This document shows positions 42,455 through 51,818 of a stretch of 64,000 nt of DNA, piece by piece. The DNA comes from Anaerococcus marasmi. GTDB taxonomy: Bacteria > Bacillota > Clostridia > Tissierellales > Peptoniphilaceae. The notes beneath the pieces were generated by a model that did not search any database, was not told where the DNA came from, and saw nothing but the letters and a program-made list of their open reading frames with translations. Within the stretch, counting starts at the first letter, position 1, and the number at the start of each line of letters is the position of its first letter. The DNA lies in NCBI RefSeq assembly GCF_900290195.1, contig NZ_OLMF01000004.1, positions 62,001 to 126,000 of the forward strand, read 5' to 3'. The position numbers were made by a program, and so were the translations under genes.

Positions 42455-43248
42455 AAAAAGGTTTTATAACAATCTATGTGCTGCTCGTATTGCTTTTCCT
42501 ATCTATAAGTCTTGCTTTTGTAAGCAGAGAAGTCCAAAGTAAGAATGATTTATCCAAAGATCTTTTAAATAAGAAACAGGCCGTCTATGAGGCAGAAAGC
42601 CGAGCCAATATCTTTGTAAATAACTACGAAAATGATATAAAAGAATATATACTGGAAGATTATAAAAGGATAATCGATGACGGTTTAAGTGATATAGGCC
42701 ACGCTAATGCCAAGAAATATTATATCAATTATAATAATTCAAAGAAAAGCATAATGCTTATGAGAGTTATAGATTCTAATATTGCTCCTAGGAAAGAGAA
42801 GGTCTATAGGATATTTGAGCATATCTTTTATAAAAATGTAATAGCTGAAGCAAATATATATCTAAGAGCCCGTGAGAATATACTTATATCTAGCGAAGAA
42901 ATTGTAAGGTATGAAGATATAAAAGATGAGCTTAATAAATTTGAATTCAAGGAAGATAAAACAATCCATAATGAAATACCGGCTACAAGCAAAGAAAAAC
43001 CTTATAAGGGAGTAATAATATTAGATCAAGAAACGACAATTGATAAGGACTTATATGTAGAAGGTATTCTGATAGCTAAGGATAGGATTGATACAAAAGG
43101 AAAAAAGATAAGGATTAAGGGACTTGCAGCTATAGATCAAAATAAGGGAAATATAGAATATGTTAAGGATTACGGACCTATTATTGATAATATAGTGAAC
43201 AAAGCTGATCTTATAGAATTAGAAATCTTGTCAAACCATAGCTTTTAG
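42451..43248 (+). CDS. PilX/ComGG-like pilus assembly protein
   Basis: A 265-residue protein with a short positive N-terminus (MKKGF) and one hydrophobic segment (ITIYVLLVLLFLSISLAFV), but without the FTLIE consensus, as in PilX/GspK-type proteins. The soluble part includes a helical stretch (NKKQAVYEAESRANIFVNNY) and a C-terminal segment predicted as repeating strands (VIILDQETTIDKDLYVEGIL). Its role as a pilus initiator is inferred from being the last gene of the pilin operon. Confidence 0.7.
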   Translation: MKKGFITIYVLLVLLFLSISLAFVSREVQSKNDLSKDLLNKKQAVYEAESRANIFVNNYENDIKEYILEDYKRIIDDGLSDIGHANAKKYYINYNNSKKSIMLMRVIDSNIAPRKEKVYRIFEHIFYKNVIAEANIYLRARENILISSEEIVRYEDIKDELNKFEFKEDKTIHNEIPATSKEKPYKGVIILDQETTIDKDLYVEGILIAKDRIDTKGKKIRIKGLAAIDQNKGNIEYVKDYGPIIDNIVNKADLIELEILSNHSF

Positions 43249-43250
43249 CC

Positions 43251-43277
43251 TTGCCTAAAAGTTATTTAAGGTATAAT
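43251..43277 (+). promoter_or_regulatory. Possible promoter of ackA
   Basis: TATAAT at 43272-43277 is clear; TTGCCT at 43251-43256 is only 15 bases upstream, a short spacing. The region lies directly between the pilin operon and ackA. Confidence 0.45.
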
Positions 43278-43313
43278 GAAAATAGAGAAAATTTGTAAAT
43301 AATTGGAGGAAAC

Positions 43314-44507
43314 ATGAAAATATTAGTAATAAACTGTGGTAGTTCATCACTTAAATATCAATTGTTTGATATGGCAAATGAAGAAGTTATGGTAAAGGGT
43401 CTTGTTGAAAGAATAGGAATCGACGGATCAAGACTTATCCAAGAAAAAGGTGATGATGAATTTACAATCGAAGAAGATATGAAAGATCATACTGAAGCAG
43501 TTAGTCACGTATTTGATGCCCTAGTTGATAGTGAAAACGGAGTAATCAAAGATCTATCTGAAATCGATGCAGTAGGCCACAGATTCGTACACGGTGGAGA
43601 AAAAATCACAAAATCTTGCCTAATCGATAAAGAAGTAAGAGATGCAATCGAAGAATACAGCAAGTTCGCCCCACTTCACAATCCAGCTAACCTTATGGGA
43701 CTTGAAGCTTGTGAGAAACTACTCGAAGGTGTCCCAAATGTAGCTGTATTTGACACAGCCTTCCACCAAACAATGCCAGAAAAAACTTTCCTATATGGTA
43801 TAGACTACAAATACTATGAAGAAGATTCTATTAGAAAATATGGTTTCCACGGAACGAGCCACAACTTTATTACTAACAAGACAGCAGAAATCCTAGGCAA
43901 AGACGTAAACGATCTAAATATAATTTCTTGCCACCTAGGAAATGGTTCATCAATCACAGCTGTTAAAGAAGGAAAAAGCTATGATACATCAATGGGACTA
44001 ACCCCACTTGAAGGACTAATCATGGGTACAAGATCAGGTGATATCGACCCAACAGCTGTAACATATATAATGAAAGAAAAAAATCTTACAGCTGATGAGA
44101 TGGAAAATATCCTAAACAAAGAATCAGGAGTGCTCGGAGTTAGTGGAGTTAGCTCAGACTTTAGAGACCTAGAAGCTGCTGCCAAAGAAGGAAACGAAAG
44201 AGCTCAATATGCCCTAGATATGTTTGTAACAAGAGCTAAAAGATATATAGCAGGTTACATGGCAGAAATCGGAAGCGTTGATGCCATAGTATTTACAGGC
44301 GGAATCGGTGAAAATTCAATCGATATGAGAAAAGATATCATGGAAGGATTCGAACAATTCGGAATCAAGATTGATGATGAAAAGAACAACGTTCGTGGTG
44401 GGGCTCACGAAGTATCTACAGATGATTCAAAAGTTAAGATAATGGTCGTTGCAACTAACGAAGAGTTGATGATTGCAAGAGATACAAAATCAATCGTAGA
44501 AGCTTGA
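43314..44507 (+). CDS. ackA: Acetate kinase
   Basis: It makes ATP from acetyl phosphate in fermentation, and the reverse reaction activates acetate. The ASKHA-fold motifs NCGSSSLKYQLFD (N-terminus), DTAFHQTMPEKTFLYGI and FTGGIGENSIDMR are all present in 397 residues, the usual length. TTGGAGGAAAC precedes the ATG. No pta gene is adjacent. Acetate kinase fits a fermentative anaerobe. Confidence 0.97.
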   Translation: MKILVINCGSSSLKYQLFDMANEEVMVKGLVERIGIDGSRLIQEKGDDEFTIEEDMKDHTEAVSHVFDALVDSENGVIKDLSEIDAVGHRFVHGGEKITKSCLIDKEVRDAIEEYSKFAPLHNPANLMGLEACEKLLEGVPNVAVFDTAFHQTMPEKTFLYGIDYKYYEEDSIRKYGFHGTSHNFITNKTAEILGKDVNDLNIISCHLGNGSSITAVKEGKSYDTSMGLTPLEGLIMGTRSGDIDPTAVTYIMKEKNLTADEMENILNKESGVLGVSGVSSDFRDLEAAAKEGNERAQYALDMFVTRAKRYIAGYMAEIGSVDAIVFTGGIGENSIDMRKDIMEGFEQFGIKIDDEKNNVRGGAHEVSTDDSKVKIMVVATNEELMIARDTKSIVEA

Positions 44508-44532
44508 CAAAAAACTCTTATCATTATATAAT
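44504..44532 (+). promoter_or_regulatory. Consensus promoter of rpmF
   Basis: TTGACA (44504-44509) and TATAAT (44527-44532) are exact consensus with a 17-base spacer; the -35 box overlaps the ackA stop codon. This is the best promoter match in the window and suits a ribosomal-protein gene. Confidence 0.88.
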
Positions 44533-44570
44533 ATAAAAGATTGCTAAACTGATAAGAGGAGGTGTCAAAG

Positions 44571-44750
44571 ATGGCAGTACCAAAGAGAAGAACATCAAAA
44601 ACAAGAAAAAATAAAAGAAGAGCCTCAGCTTATACTTTGAATAGATCAAACTATGTTGAGTGTCCAAATTGTCATGAGCCAAAACTACCACACAGAGTTT
44701 GCCCAAACTGTGGAGATTATAAAGGCGAAACAATTCTTGATGTAGAGTAA
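44571..44750 (+). CDS. rpmF: 50S ribosomal protein L32
   Basis: A 59-residue zinc-ribbon-containing ribosomal protein. The N-terminus [18 protein letters not shown] is diagnostic and the zinc site is [18 protein letters not shown], so this is the zinc-binding (C+) form. The ATG at 44571 follows GAGGAGGTGTCAAAG. In many Firmicutes a DUF177 (YceD) gene precedes rpmF; here ackA does so directly. plsX follows. Confidence 0.97.
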   Translation: MAVPKRRTSKTRKNKRRASAYTLNRSNYVECPNCHEPKLPHRVCPNCGDYKGETILDVE

Positions 44751-44776
44751 AGATAGTGTTTTACACTATCTTTTTT
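44751..44776 (+). terminator. Terminator after rpmF
   Basis: AGATAGTG (44751-44758) pairs with CACTATCT (44764-44771) around TTTTA and is followed by T. It may be leaky, since plsX has no other evident promoter. Confidence 0.8.
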
Positions 44777-44801
44777 AATATAATATTTTAAAGAGGTATA
44801 T

Positions 44802-45776
44802 ATGAAGATATTAATTGATACATACGGTGCAGATAAGGGTGAGAAAGTCTTAGTCGATGGAGCTATAATAGCAAAAGAAAAACGCGACTTTACTCCAGTA
44901 TTTGTTGGAAATAAAGAAAAAATCGAAGAGTTAATAGATGGAAGAATAAAAGACTATGAGATTATTCACACAGATGAATTCATCTCTAATGACGAAGACC
45001 CAGCAAGGGCTATTAGGAGAAAGAAAAATGCCTCTATAGTATTGGCCTTCGAAAAGTCTAAGGAAGAAGGCTATGATGGTGTGCTTTCTGCCGGATCTAC
45101 CGGGGCACTTCTAGCGGGAGGACTTTTCATAGCTAAAAGGATAAAAGGAATCGACAGGGCCTGTCTTGCTACGAGCCTTCCAACCCTAGGAGAGACTACT
45201 CTTCTTATGGATACTGGTGCTAATATGGATTGTAAGAAAGAATTTTTGGAAGAATTCGGATTAATGGGTAAAGTATATCTAGAAAATGTTCTTAATATAG
45301 AAAATCCAAAGATTGGCCTACTCAATGTTGGAGTTGAGGAGCACAAGGGAAATAAGCTTGCCAAAGAGACTTATGCTCTATTAAAAGAAGCAAATCTTAA
45401 TTTTGTAGGAAATATCGAAGCAAGAGATTTATTTACAGGTAAGGTCAATGTTATCCTTGCAGATGGATTCGATGGAAATATTGTCATAAAGACAGCTGAA
45501 GGTATATTTAGCCTGATGGGTAAGGAGCTTAAGGATGTATTTTACAAATCCTTATCTAACAAACTTGCAGCAGGAATTTTGAAGAAGGATCTTAAGTCCA
45601 TGTTTAACAAGTTTTCTGCTGATGAAGTCGGTGGAGCTCCACTTTTAGGAGTAAGGTCCTATGCCTACAAAGCCCATGGCAATGCCAATGAAACAGCAAT
45701 ATCAAACGCCCTTTTGGGGCTTATGGATTATATAGATAAGAATGTTATTGAAAAAATAGAAGGAGAATTGATTTGA
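44802..45776 (+). CDS. plsX: Phosphate acyltransferase PlsX
   Basis: It converts acyl-ACP to acyl-phosphate for the PlsY route of phosphatidic acid synthesis. Conserved stretches include SAGSTGALLAGGLFIAKRIKG, GANMDCKKEFLEEFG and ADGFDGNIVIKTAEG. Length 324 is usual. AAGAGGTATAT precedes the ATG. rpmF-plsX-acpP is a standard Firmicutes lipid-synthesis neighbourhood, although the fab genes do not follow here. Confidence 0.96.
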   Translation: MKILIDTYGADKGEKVLVDGAIIAKEKRDFTPVFVGNKEKIEELIDGRIKDYEIIHTDEFISNDEDPARAIRRKKNASIVLAFEKSKEEGYDGVLSAGSTGALLAGGLFIAKRIKGIDRACLATSLPTLGETTLLMDTGANMDCKKEFLEEFGLMGKVYLENVLNIENPKIGLLNVGVEEHKGNKLAKETYALLKEANLNFVGNIEARDLFTGKVNVILADGFDGNIVIKTAEGIFSLMGKELKDVFYKSLSNKLAAGILKKDLKSMFNKFSADEVGGAPLLGVRSYAYKAHGNANETAISNALLGLMDYIDKNVIEKIEGELI

Positions 45777-45997
45777 TTAGAGAAAGACTTAAAGAATTAG
45801 CAGTTGAAAACCTTGATCTCAACCCTAGTGAAATTGACTTCGATAGTAAGATTTCTGATTTAGATATCGACTCTATTGACCTAGTTGATTTTATTATGCT
45901 AATAGAAGATGAGTACTCAGTAGAGTTTTCTGATGAAGAATTAGATGAGATTGAAACACTCGCTGATATTGTCAGTGTGATTGAGAGCAAAAATTAA
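45773..45997 (+). CDS. acpP: Acyl carrier protein
   Basis: A 74-residue acidic carrier of growing fatty acids. The phosphopantetheine-attachment serine is in the motif LDIDSIDLVDF, and the four-helix layout is normal. The start is a TTG at 45773 overlapping the plsX stop (TTGA), with AGGAGA 6 bases upstream. It overlaps rnc by one base. In many Firmicutes acpP lies between lipid genes and rnc-smc, as here. Confidence 0.95.
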   Translation: MIRERLKELAVENLDLNPSEIDFDSKISDLDIDSIDLVDFIMLIEDEYSVEFSDEELDEIETLADIVSVIESKN

Positions 45998-46716
45998 TGG
46001 CTATTTCTAATAATAGACTAAAAAAAATAGAAGAATTTGAAAAAAGTATTGGCTACACCTTCAATGATAAAGATTTGATTGATGTAGCCTTTACTCATTC
46101 TTCCTATACAAATGAGGTCAAAGGAAAGAAAAAAAGCAACGAAAGACTAGAGTTTTTGGGAGATTCTATCCTAGATATGATAGTAAGTGAAGTACTATTT
46201 AAACACTATTCTATAAAGCCTGAAGGCTGGTTAACCAAAACTAGATCAAGGCTCGTGTGTACCTCATCATTTGCTAAGGCTTGTGAGAAGTTTGAAATGA
46301 CGACTTTTCTTAACTTTGGAAATGGGGAAAGACAAGGTGGAGGCGAGCTTAAAAAGCATGTCAAGGCGGATACCTTCGAAGCAGTTTGTGCTGCAATCTA
46401 CCTAGATTCTTCATATGATAACTTGTTTAAGTTTTTAGAGAAAAATTATAAGGAAGAAGCTCTAGAGATCATTAATGACGATACAATCTTCAACGATTAT
46501 AAGACCAAACTTCAAGAATATCATAATGCAAAAGATAGGAAAATCTTAAAGTATGTTCTAGTAAAAGAAGAAGGACCTGAGCATGAGAAGACCTTTACCA
46601 TGGCTGTTAAGCTAGGAAACAAGGTATTGGCCCATGGGGTTGGCAAGAATAAAAAGCAAGCAGAGCAAAAAGCTGCCCAAGCTGCATATGAAAAAATAAA
46701 GAGAAAAAATGGCTAA
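45997..46716 (+). CDS. rnc: Ribonuclease III
   Basis: A double-strand-specific endonuclease processing rRNA and mRNAs. The catalytic signature NERLEFLGDSILDMIVSE is present near residue 45, with an acidic second site EAVCAAIYLDSSYD; the C-terminal double-stranded RNA-binding domain ends in GKNKKQAEQKAAQAAYEKI. Length 239. It overlaps acpP by one base and the radical SAM gene by 8, continuing the plsX-acpP-rnc-smc operon. Confidence 0.96.
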   Translation: MAISNNRLKKIEEFEKSIGYTFNDKDLIDVAFTHSSYTNEVKGKKKSNERLEFLGDSILDMIVSEVLFKHYSIKPEGWLTKTRSRLVCTSSFAKACEKFEMTTFLNFGNGERQGGGELKKHVKADTFEAVCAAIYLDSSYDNLFKFLEKNYKEEALEIINDDTIFNDYKTKLQEYHNAKDRKILKYVLVKEEGPEHEKTFTMAVKLGNKVLAHGVGKNKKQAEQKAAQAAYEKIKRKNG

Positions 46717-47788
46717 GAAAGAATATATAATACCTATATTTATACCTTTTTTGGGATGCCCTCACGATTGTGCCTTTTGCAATCAAGTGAAGATCACAAA
46801 TTTTAAGGACAAACTAGATAAGGATAAACTCATAGAAGAAATCGAAAAAAATCTTTCATATTTTCCAGGAGAAAAGGCCGATGAAATAGCATTTTTTGGA
46901 GGATCTTTCACAGGACTTGACGAAGATGTGATGATAGCTTATCTTGATGTCGCAAAGTCTTACAAAGATAAGGGAATTATTGATAGAATCAGACTTTCTA
47001 CTAGACCTGATTATATAAATAATTCTATTCTAGATATATTAAAAGAAAAAAGTGTGGATGTAATCGAGCTTGGCATCCAGTCTCTAGACCAGAAAGTATT
47101 AGATTATAACGAGAGAGGCCACAAAATAGAGGATTCATACAGGGCAAGTGAGCTTATCAAAGAATACGGCTTCAGCCTAGGTCATCAGATTATGCCAGGG
47201 CTTTTCATGGACGAGGATCAAAAATCTATAAAGTCCGCCATAGATTCGGCTAATATGAATCCTAATATGGTAAGAATTTATCCAACTTTAGTTATCAAAG
47301 ATACGAAGCTTGAAGCTATTTATAGTATCGGAGTCTATAAGCCACTTGACCTAGAAAAGGCGGTCGAGCTTTCTGCCGAGCTTTACATGATCTACAGGGC
47401 AAAGGATATAGACGTAATAAGAATTGGCCTACAAACTACTGAAAACATCAATGATAAGGCAGATGTGGTGGCAGGTCCCTTCCATCCAGCTATTAGGCAA
47501 CTAACGGAATCTTTGGTATATAGGAAATATCTAGAAGAGCTTATCGAAAGAGAAAATATCGATAGAAACTTTACCATACACACAGACAACAGAAGTATTT
47601 CCATAATTGCTGGCAACAAAAAATCCAACAAGAAATATTTCTATCAAAAATATGGGATAAATCTCTCCTTTGAGCCTGATAGATTGGATTTTATTAGCTT
47701 AGAAGACAGAAAGATTAAGCTTGACTTAGATGGATTTATCTACTCTTATGTAAAGAAATCTTACGGTGGTGATTTGATATTAGATTAG
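46709..47788 (+). CDS. Elp3-like radical SAM protein
   Basis: A 359-residue radical S-adenosylmethionine protein. The iron-sulfur motif CPHDCAFCNQ (CxxxCxxC) near residue 17 and GGSFTGLDED afterward mark the Elp3/MiaA3-like barrel, without the acetyltransferase domain of true Elp3. Genes of this kind commonly sit between rnc and smc in clostridia; the substrate is unknown. Its end overlaps the start of smc by 10 bases if smc starts at 47779. Confidence 0.9.
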   Translation: MAKKEYIIPIFIPFLGCPHDCAFCNQVKITNFKDKLDKDKLIEEIEKNLSYFPGEKADEIAFFGGSFTGLDEDVMIAYLDVAKSYKDKGIIDRIRLSTRPDYINNSILDILKEKSVDVIELGIQSLDQKVLDYNERGHKIEDSYRASELIKEYGFSLGHQIMPGLFMDEDQKSIKSAIDSANMNPNMVRIYPTLVIKDTKLEAIYSIGVYKPLDLEKAVELSAELYMIYRAKDIDVIRIGLQTTENINDKADVVAGPFHPAIRQLTESLVYRKYLEELIERENIDRNFTIHTDNRSISIIAGNKKSNKKYFYQKYGINLSFEPDRLDFISLEDRKIKLDLDGFIYSYVKKSYGGDLILD

Positions 47789-50700
47789 AAAATGTAGAGC
47801 TTAAGGGCTTCAAGTCCTTCGCTGATAGAACAAAAATTGAATTTGATGAAAAGATTACAGCTGTGGTAGGTCCCAATGGTTCGGGCAAAAGTAATATATC
47901 TGATGCTGTAAGATGGGTTCTAGGAGAGCAATCTGCAAAAAGTCTTAGAGGATCTAAGATGAACGATGTTATCTTTCAAGGAGGAGAAAGCTCCAAGTCC
48001 CTTAACCTTGCGGAGGTAAATCTAAACTTTTCAAATGAGGATAAGGCTCTTGATCTAAGTTATGACAAGGTAAAAATCTCAAGGCGAATCTATAGAGACG
48101 GAGAAAATGAATATAGGATCAATGGCAAAAAGGTAAGGCTTAAGGATGTAAGAGAACTTTTCCTAGACACCGGAGTCGGCAAGGAAGGTTACTCAATCAT
48201 CTCCCAAGGTAGGATTGATGAAATTATATCGTATTCTCCTAAGGATAGGAGAAATATCTTTGAAGAAGCGAGCGGTATAGCCAAGCATAAGTTTAGACGA
48301 GATGAAGCGGGTAAGAAGCTTGATAGGGTAAGCGATGACCTTGAAGTCATAGAAAGAGACTGGGAATATAAGAAAAAAGAACTAGGCCTTCTTAAAACCT
48401 ATAAGGAAAATCACGAGGAAAATGAGAGATTAACTGAGAAGCTTGACCAGAAGGCGTATTTTTACCTAAAAGATAAGTCTAAAGCTCTCCTAGATGAGAA
48501 AAAAGAAGCGAGTGAAAATATCACAAGGCTTGATAAAGAAATTAGCAAATCTGAAATAGAGCTTGATAATATCAGAAAAAAGCTTGCTCCATTTACAAAA
48601 GATTATAAAGAAGTAGAAGAAGATATAGGAAAAACTAAAGATAGTATAGACAAATATAACAAATCAATAGAAAAATCTAAAAGCAAGCTTCTTCTAAACA
48701 AGCAAAAATATGATTATAATTCTAAAGATTTAGAAAGACTTAGATCAAATATTTCATCGAATGAAGAAAAAAGAGAGAAGGGTCGAAAAGACCTAGAAAA
48801 TGAAGAAAAAAACTTAAATGATAATAGGAAAAGGCTTGAAGAAATAAGCCAAAGTCTTAAAGAAAACCAACTTATAGTCAATAAAACACAAAGTGAATTA
48901 AAAGACCTAGTCGATAAAAACTCTAAGGAAGAGTTAAGATTAAACAAACTAGCAAGTGAAATTTATAACTACGAAATAGAGGAAAAATCCAAGGCCATAA
49001 TTGACGAAAAAAAGGCCAAAGATGCCGAAGAAAGGTTGGCCAAAATTAAAGCTATTGACAAGGACTTATCTATCCTTGAAGAAAGCAAAACGAAACTTGA
49101 ACTTGAGCTTAAAGAAGTTACAAATAAGCTAAAAGATTTCCAGAAAAAAGAAGAAGATTATAGGAAAAATCTCTTAGATAAAAGAAGAAAAAGCGATGAC
49201 TTATCAAAGGCTAATGCTGAAAATAACATCAATCTTAAGACTTTAATTTCAGAATTTAAGCTTCAAAAGGAAAATCTCGACAAGAATAGGGGATATTTCT
49301 ATTCAATCCAAGACTTCCTAAATAAAACTAAGGAGTACGGTCTAGATAATTTGTATTTAGATTCCCTTGCTAACCTCATTAGAGTTAAGGAAGGCTATGA
49401 GGATGTAATCGACAATCTAATGGGGGCAGGTCTTCAAAACATTGTAACAAGAACTAAGCTTGATACGAGAGAGTTAATCAACTTTGTAAACAAGAATAGA
49501 TTGGGAAGGATCACCTTTCTTCCTATAGATTCTATAAAATCTTATAGAAAAGATAGGCCAAAAGAGGATGAGGTAATCGCTATGGCCTACGATTTGATCG
49601 AAGCAGACCCTGAACTTACAAATATAATAGATCATTTTTTGGGATCGACTGTAGTAGTAAAAGATATTGATAGCGCCGTTAGCCTTTCCAATAAGATAAG
49701 AGGCTACAGGATAATTACCTTGAATCTAGATATTATAAATAACTGGGGTTCTATGGTTGCTGGTAATGACAAAAATAGGAAGAAAAATACCAATCTTTTA
49801 AATAGAAACAAGAGGCTTGAGGAGATAAAAGAAAGGATTCTCTCCTTAAGAAATAAGAAAGATTCCTATAACAAGACATATAGGGAGATTAGTGCTGATA
49901 TAAATATCCTCGATGATAAGCTTAAAGAAATTACTAGCCTTATAGAAGAAGAAAGAAACTCATTGAGGGATAGGGAAAACAATCTTTCTTCAGTCAATAT
50001 AAGAATTGAAAATGCTATCAAGAGAAAAGAGGAGCTTTCTGAAGAAAGCGACTATGATTTAGTCCTTACAGGATCCTTAGATATAGATAGTCTAAGAGAA
50101 AATCATGAGAGACTAAAAGAAGAAATCGAAAATATAAAAGTAACCATCGCAAGTAAAGAAAAGATTCTTAGCTTTAAGGAAAAGGAAAGTATTAATCTTG
50201 AAAATACTTCTGCTATGATTACTAGAGATATTAATCTCATTATAAATACCATCACAGATCTTAAAAATTCCCTAAGGGATTTAGATAATTCTAATAGGAT
50301 GGAGATTAAACTTAAGGGTGAAATCGACGATTCTCTAGGAGAAATTGATAAGGAAGATCAAAATCTTGAAAAGGCAATTGACTTTTCTAAGAAAAAAATA
50401 AGAGAAGAAGAAGAAAAACTTAAAATCTTATCAGAAGATAAAAGTAAGATGGAAGAAGAAAATTCCAACCTGCTTGATAGAGAAAAGAAAGTCGATGAGA
50501 GAATAAAGGAATTAAACATAGAGAAGGTAAAAAGTGATTACGCACTTTCTACTGCGACAAGCAAATATGATTCTATTATTGATGAGATTAGTCCTTTCAT
50601 TAGCCAAAGCCTAGATGAGATGGATAAGAAATATAGGGACTTAAGTTTTGATAGAATAAGCAAAAAGTCTTTAGTAGATCTTCAAAGAAAGATAAACACT

Positions 50701-51297
50701 ATTGGATTTTTCGATGAAAACTCTCTAGAGGCCTATAAAGAAGCCAAAGAAGAATTTGATTTCTTGGATAAGCAGATGACAGACCTTGTAAATTCCAAGT
50801 CAGATATTGAAACCATGATTAAAAGGCTCGAAAAAGATATGAAAGAAGAATTTATCAAAAACTTCAATATTATAAATGAGAAGTTTGCGAGGATTTTCAA
50901 GATCCTGTTTATTGGAGGGGATGCAAAGCTAGTTTTAGATAGTGACGATAGCTTAAATGCAGGTATTGAAATAGAAGCTCGTCCTCCATCTAAGTCAGCT
51001 AAGTCGATTTCGCTTTTATCAGGTGGGGAGAAGGCCCTTACAGCAGTGGCCTTACTCTTTGCAATCTTTGAGACTAATCCCGCTCCCTTTGCAATCCTGG
51101 ATGAGATAGATGCTGCCCTAGATGAGACAAATATTAAAAGATATATAGAATATTTGACAAGCTTGTCTGATAAGACCCAGTTTATAATGATAACTCACAG
51201 GCAGACGACAATGCAGCTTGCAGAGAGAATCCATGGGGTTACTATTGGCGATGATGGCAAAAGTCAAGTATATTCTATAGACTTTGCAAATAATTGA
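47779..51297 (+). CDS. smc: Chromosome segregation protein SMC, apparent AUU start
   Basis: A condensin ATPase that organises the chromosome. The N-terminal head (FKSFADRTKI; Walker A VVGPNGSGKSNISDAV), QGRIDEII, two long coiled coils, a hinge near residues 500-650 and the C-terminal head (LLSGGEKALTAVALLFAI; Walker B AILDEIDAALDE) are all present; 1172 residues is normal. The frame is open only from after a TGA at 47770; in it no ATG, GTG or TTG occurs before a GTG at 47863, which would delete the first 28 residues including the first beta strand. ATT at 47779 gives MRLENVELKGFKSF-like protein and has GGTGGTGA 7 bases upstream, so an AUU start is proposed. Confidence 0.95.
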   Translation: MRLENVELKGFKSFADRTKIEFDEKITAVVGPNGSGKSNISDAVRWVLGEQSAKSLRGSKMNDVIFQGGESSKSLNLAEVNLNFSNEDKALDLSYDKVKISRRIYRDGENEYRINGKKVRLKDVRELFLDTGVGKEGYSIISQGRIDEIISYSPKDRRNIFEEASGIAKHKFRRDEAGKKLDRVSDDLEVIERDWEYKKKELGLLKTYKENHEENERLTEKLDQKAYFYLKDKSKALLDEKKEASENITRLDKEISKSEIELDNIRKKLAPFTKDYKEVEEDIGKTKDSIDKYNKSIEKSKSKLLLNKQKYDYNSKDLERLRSNISSNEEKREKGRKDLENEEKNLNDNRKRLEEISQSLKENQLIVNKTQSELKDLVDKNSKEELRLNKLASEIYNYEIEEKSKAIIDEKKAKDAEERLAKIKAIDKDLSILEESKTKLELELKEVTNKLKDFQKKEEDYRKNLLDKRRKSDDLSKANAENNINLKTLISEFKLQKENLDKNRGYFYSIQDFLNKTKEYGLDNLYLDSLANLIRVKEGYEDVIDNLMGAGLQNIVTRTKLDTRELINFVNKNRLGRITFLPIDSIKSYRKDRPKEDEVIAMAYDLIEADPELTNIIDHFLGSTVVVKDIDSAVSLSNKIRGYRIITLNLDIINNWGSMVAGNDKNRKKNTNLLNRNKRLEEIKERILSLRNKKDSYNKTYREISADINILDDKLKEITSLIEEERNSLRDRENNLSSVNIRIENAIKRKEELSEESDYDLVLTGSLDIDSLRENHERLKEEIENIKVTIASKEKILSFKEKESINLENTSAMITRDINLIINTITDLKNSLRDLDNSNRMEIKLKGEIDDSLGEIDKEDQNLEKAIDFSKKKIREEEEKLKILSEDKSKMEEENSNLLDREKKVDERIKELNIEKVKSDYALSTATSKYDSIIDEISPFISQSLDEMDKKYRDLSFDRISKKSLVDLQRKINTIGFFDENSLEAYKEAKEEFDFLDKQMTDLVNSKSDIETMIKRLEKDMKEEFIKNFNIINEKFARIFKILFIGGDAKLVLDSDDSLNAGIEIEARPPSKSAKSISLLSGGEKALTAVALLFAIFETNPAPFAILDEIDAALDETNIKRYIEYLTSLSDKTQFIMITHRQTTMQLAERIHGVTIGDDGKSQVYSIDFANN

Positions 51298-51341
51298 AAA
51301 TAAGCTTTACAAAAGTACAATAATGTAGATAAGGAGGAAGT

Positions 51342-51818
51342 ATGGCAATTAGAAATATAAGAAAAGAAGGGGACCCTATTTTAAGGAAAACTTCCAAAGT
51401 TGTCCCTGAAATTACAGATAGAATTAAAGTTTTACTAGACGACATGGCTGATACTATGTATGAAGCTGATGGTGTCGGACTTGCTGCTCTTCAAGTCGGA
51501 ATTTTAAAAAGAATTATAGTGGTAGATCCACATGATGATACTACAGGTCTAGTCAAGCTCGTAAATCCTGAGATTATAGAATCAGATGGAGAACAGATTG
51601 GTATTGAAGGTTGTCTTTCTATACCTAATTTTAATGCGACTGTCAAAAGGCCAGAACATCTAAAGGTAAAATATTTAGACGAAGAAGGAAACGAGAAAAT
51701 CTGGGACGCCCATGGTTTTCCAGCAGAAATCTTATCTCACGAAATAGACCATCTCGATGGAATTTTATTTAGAGATAAGGCTATTGAAGAGGTTAAATTC
51801 GATACAGAAAATGATTAA
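51342..51818 (+). CDS. def: Peptide deformylase
   Basis: It removes the formyl group from nascent N-termini. All three motifs are present: GVGLAALQVG, EGCLSIP (metal Cys) and HEIDHLDG (metal His pair and catalytic Glu). Length 158. AAGGAGG precedes the ATG. It starts the block def-fmt-rsmB-rlmN-prpC-prkC-rsgA-rpe, whose order is widely conserved in Firmicutes (priA, usually first, is absent). Confidence 0.97.
   Translation: MAIRNIRKEGDPILRKTSKVVPEITDRIKVLLDDMADTMYEADGVGLAALQVGILKRIIVVDPHDDTTGLVKLVNPEIIESDGEQIGIEGCLSIPNFNATVKRPEHLKVKYLDEEGNEKIWDAHGFPAEILSHEIDHLDGILFRDKAIEEVKFDTEND

Noticed and set aside
47863-51297. GTG at 47863 as the smc start
   Set aside because: It would remove the first conserved strand and about 28 residues that match other SMC proteins and are encoded in the same open frame upstream.
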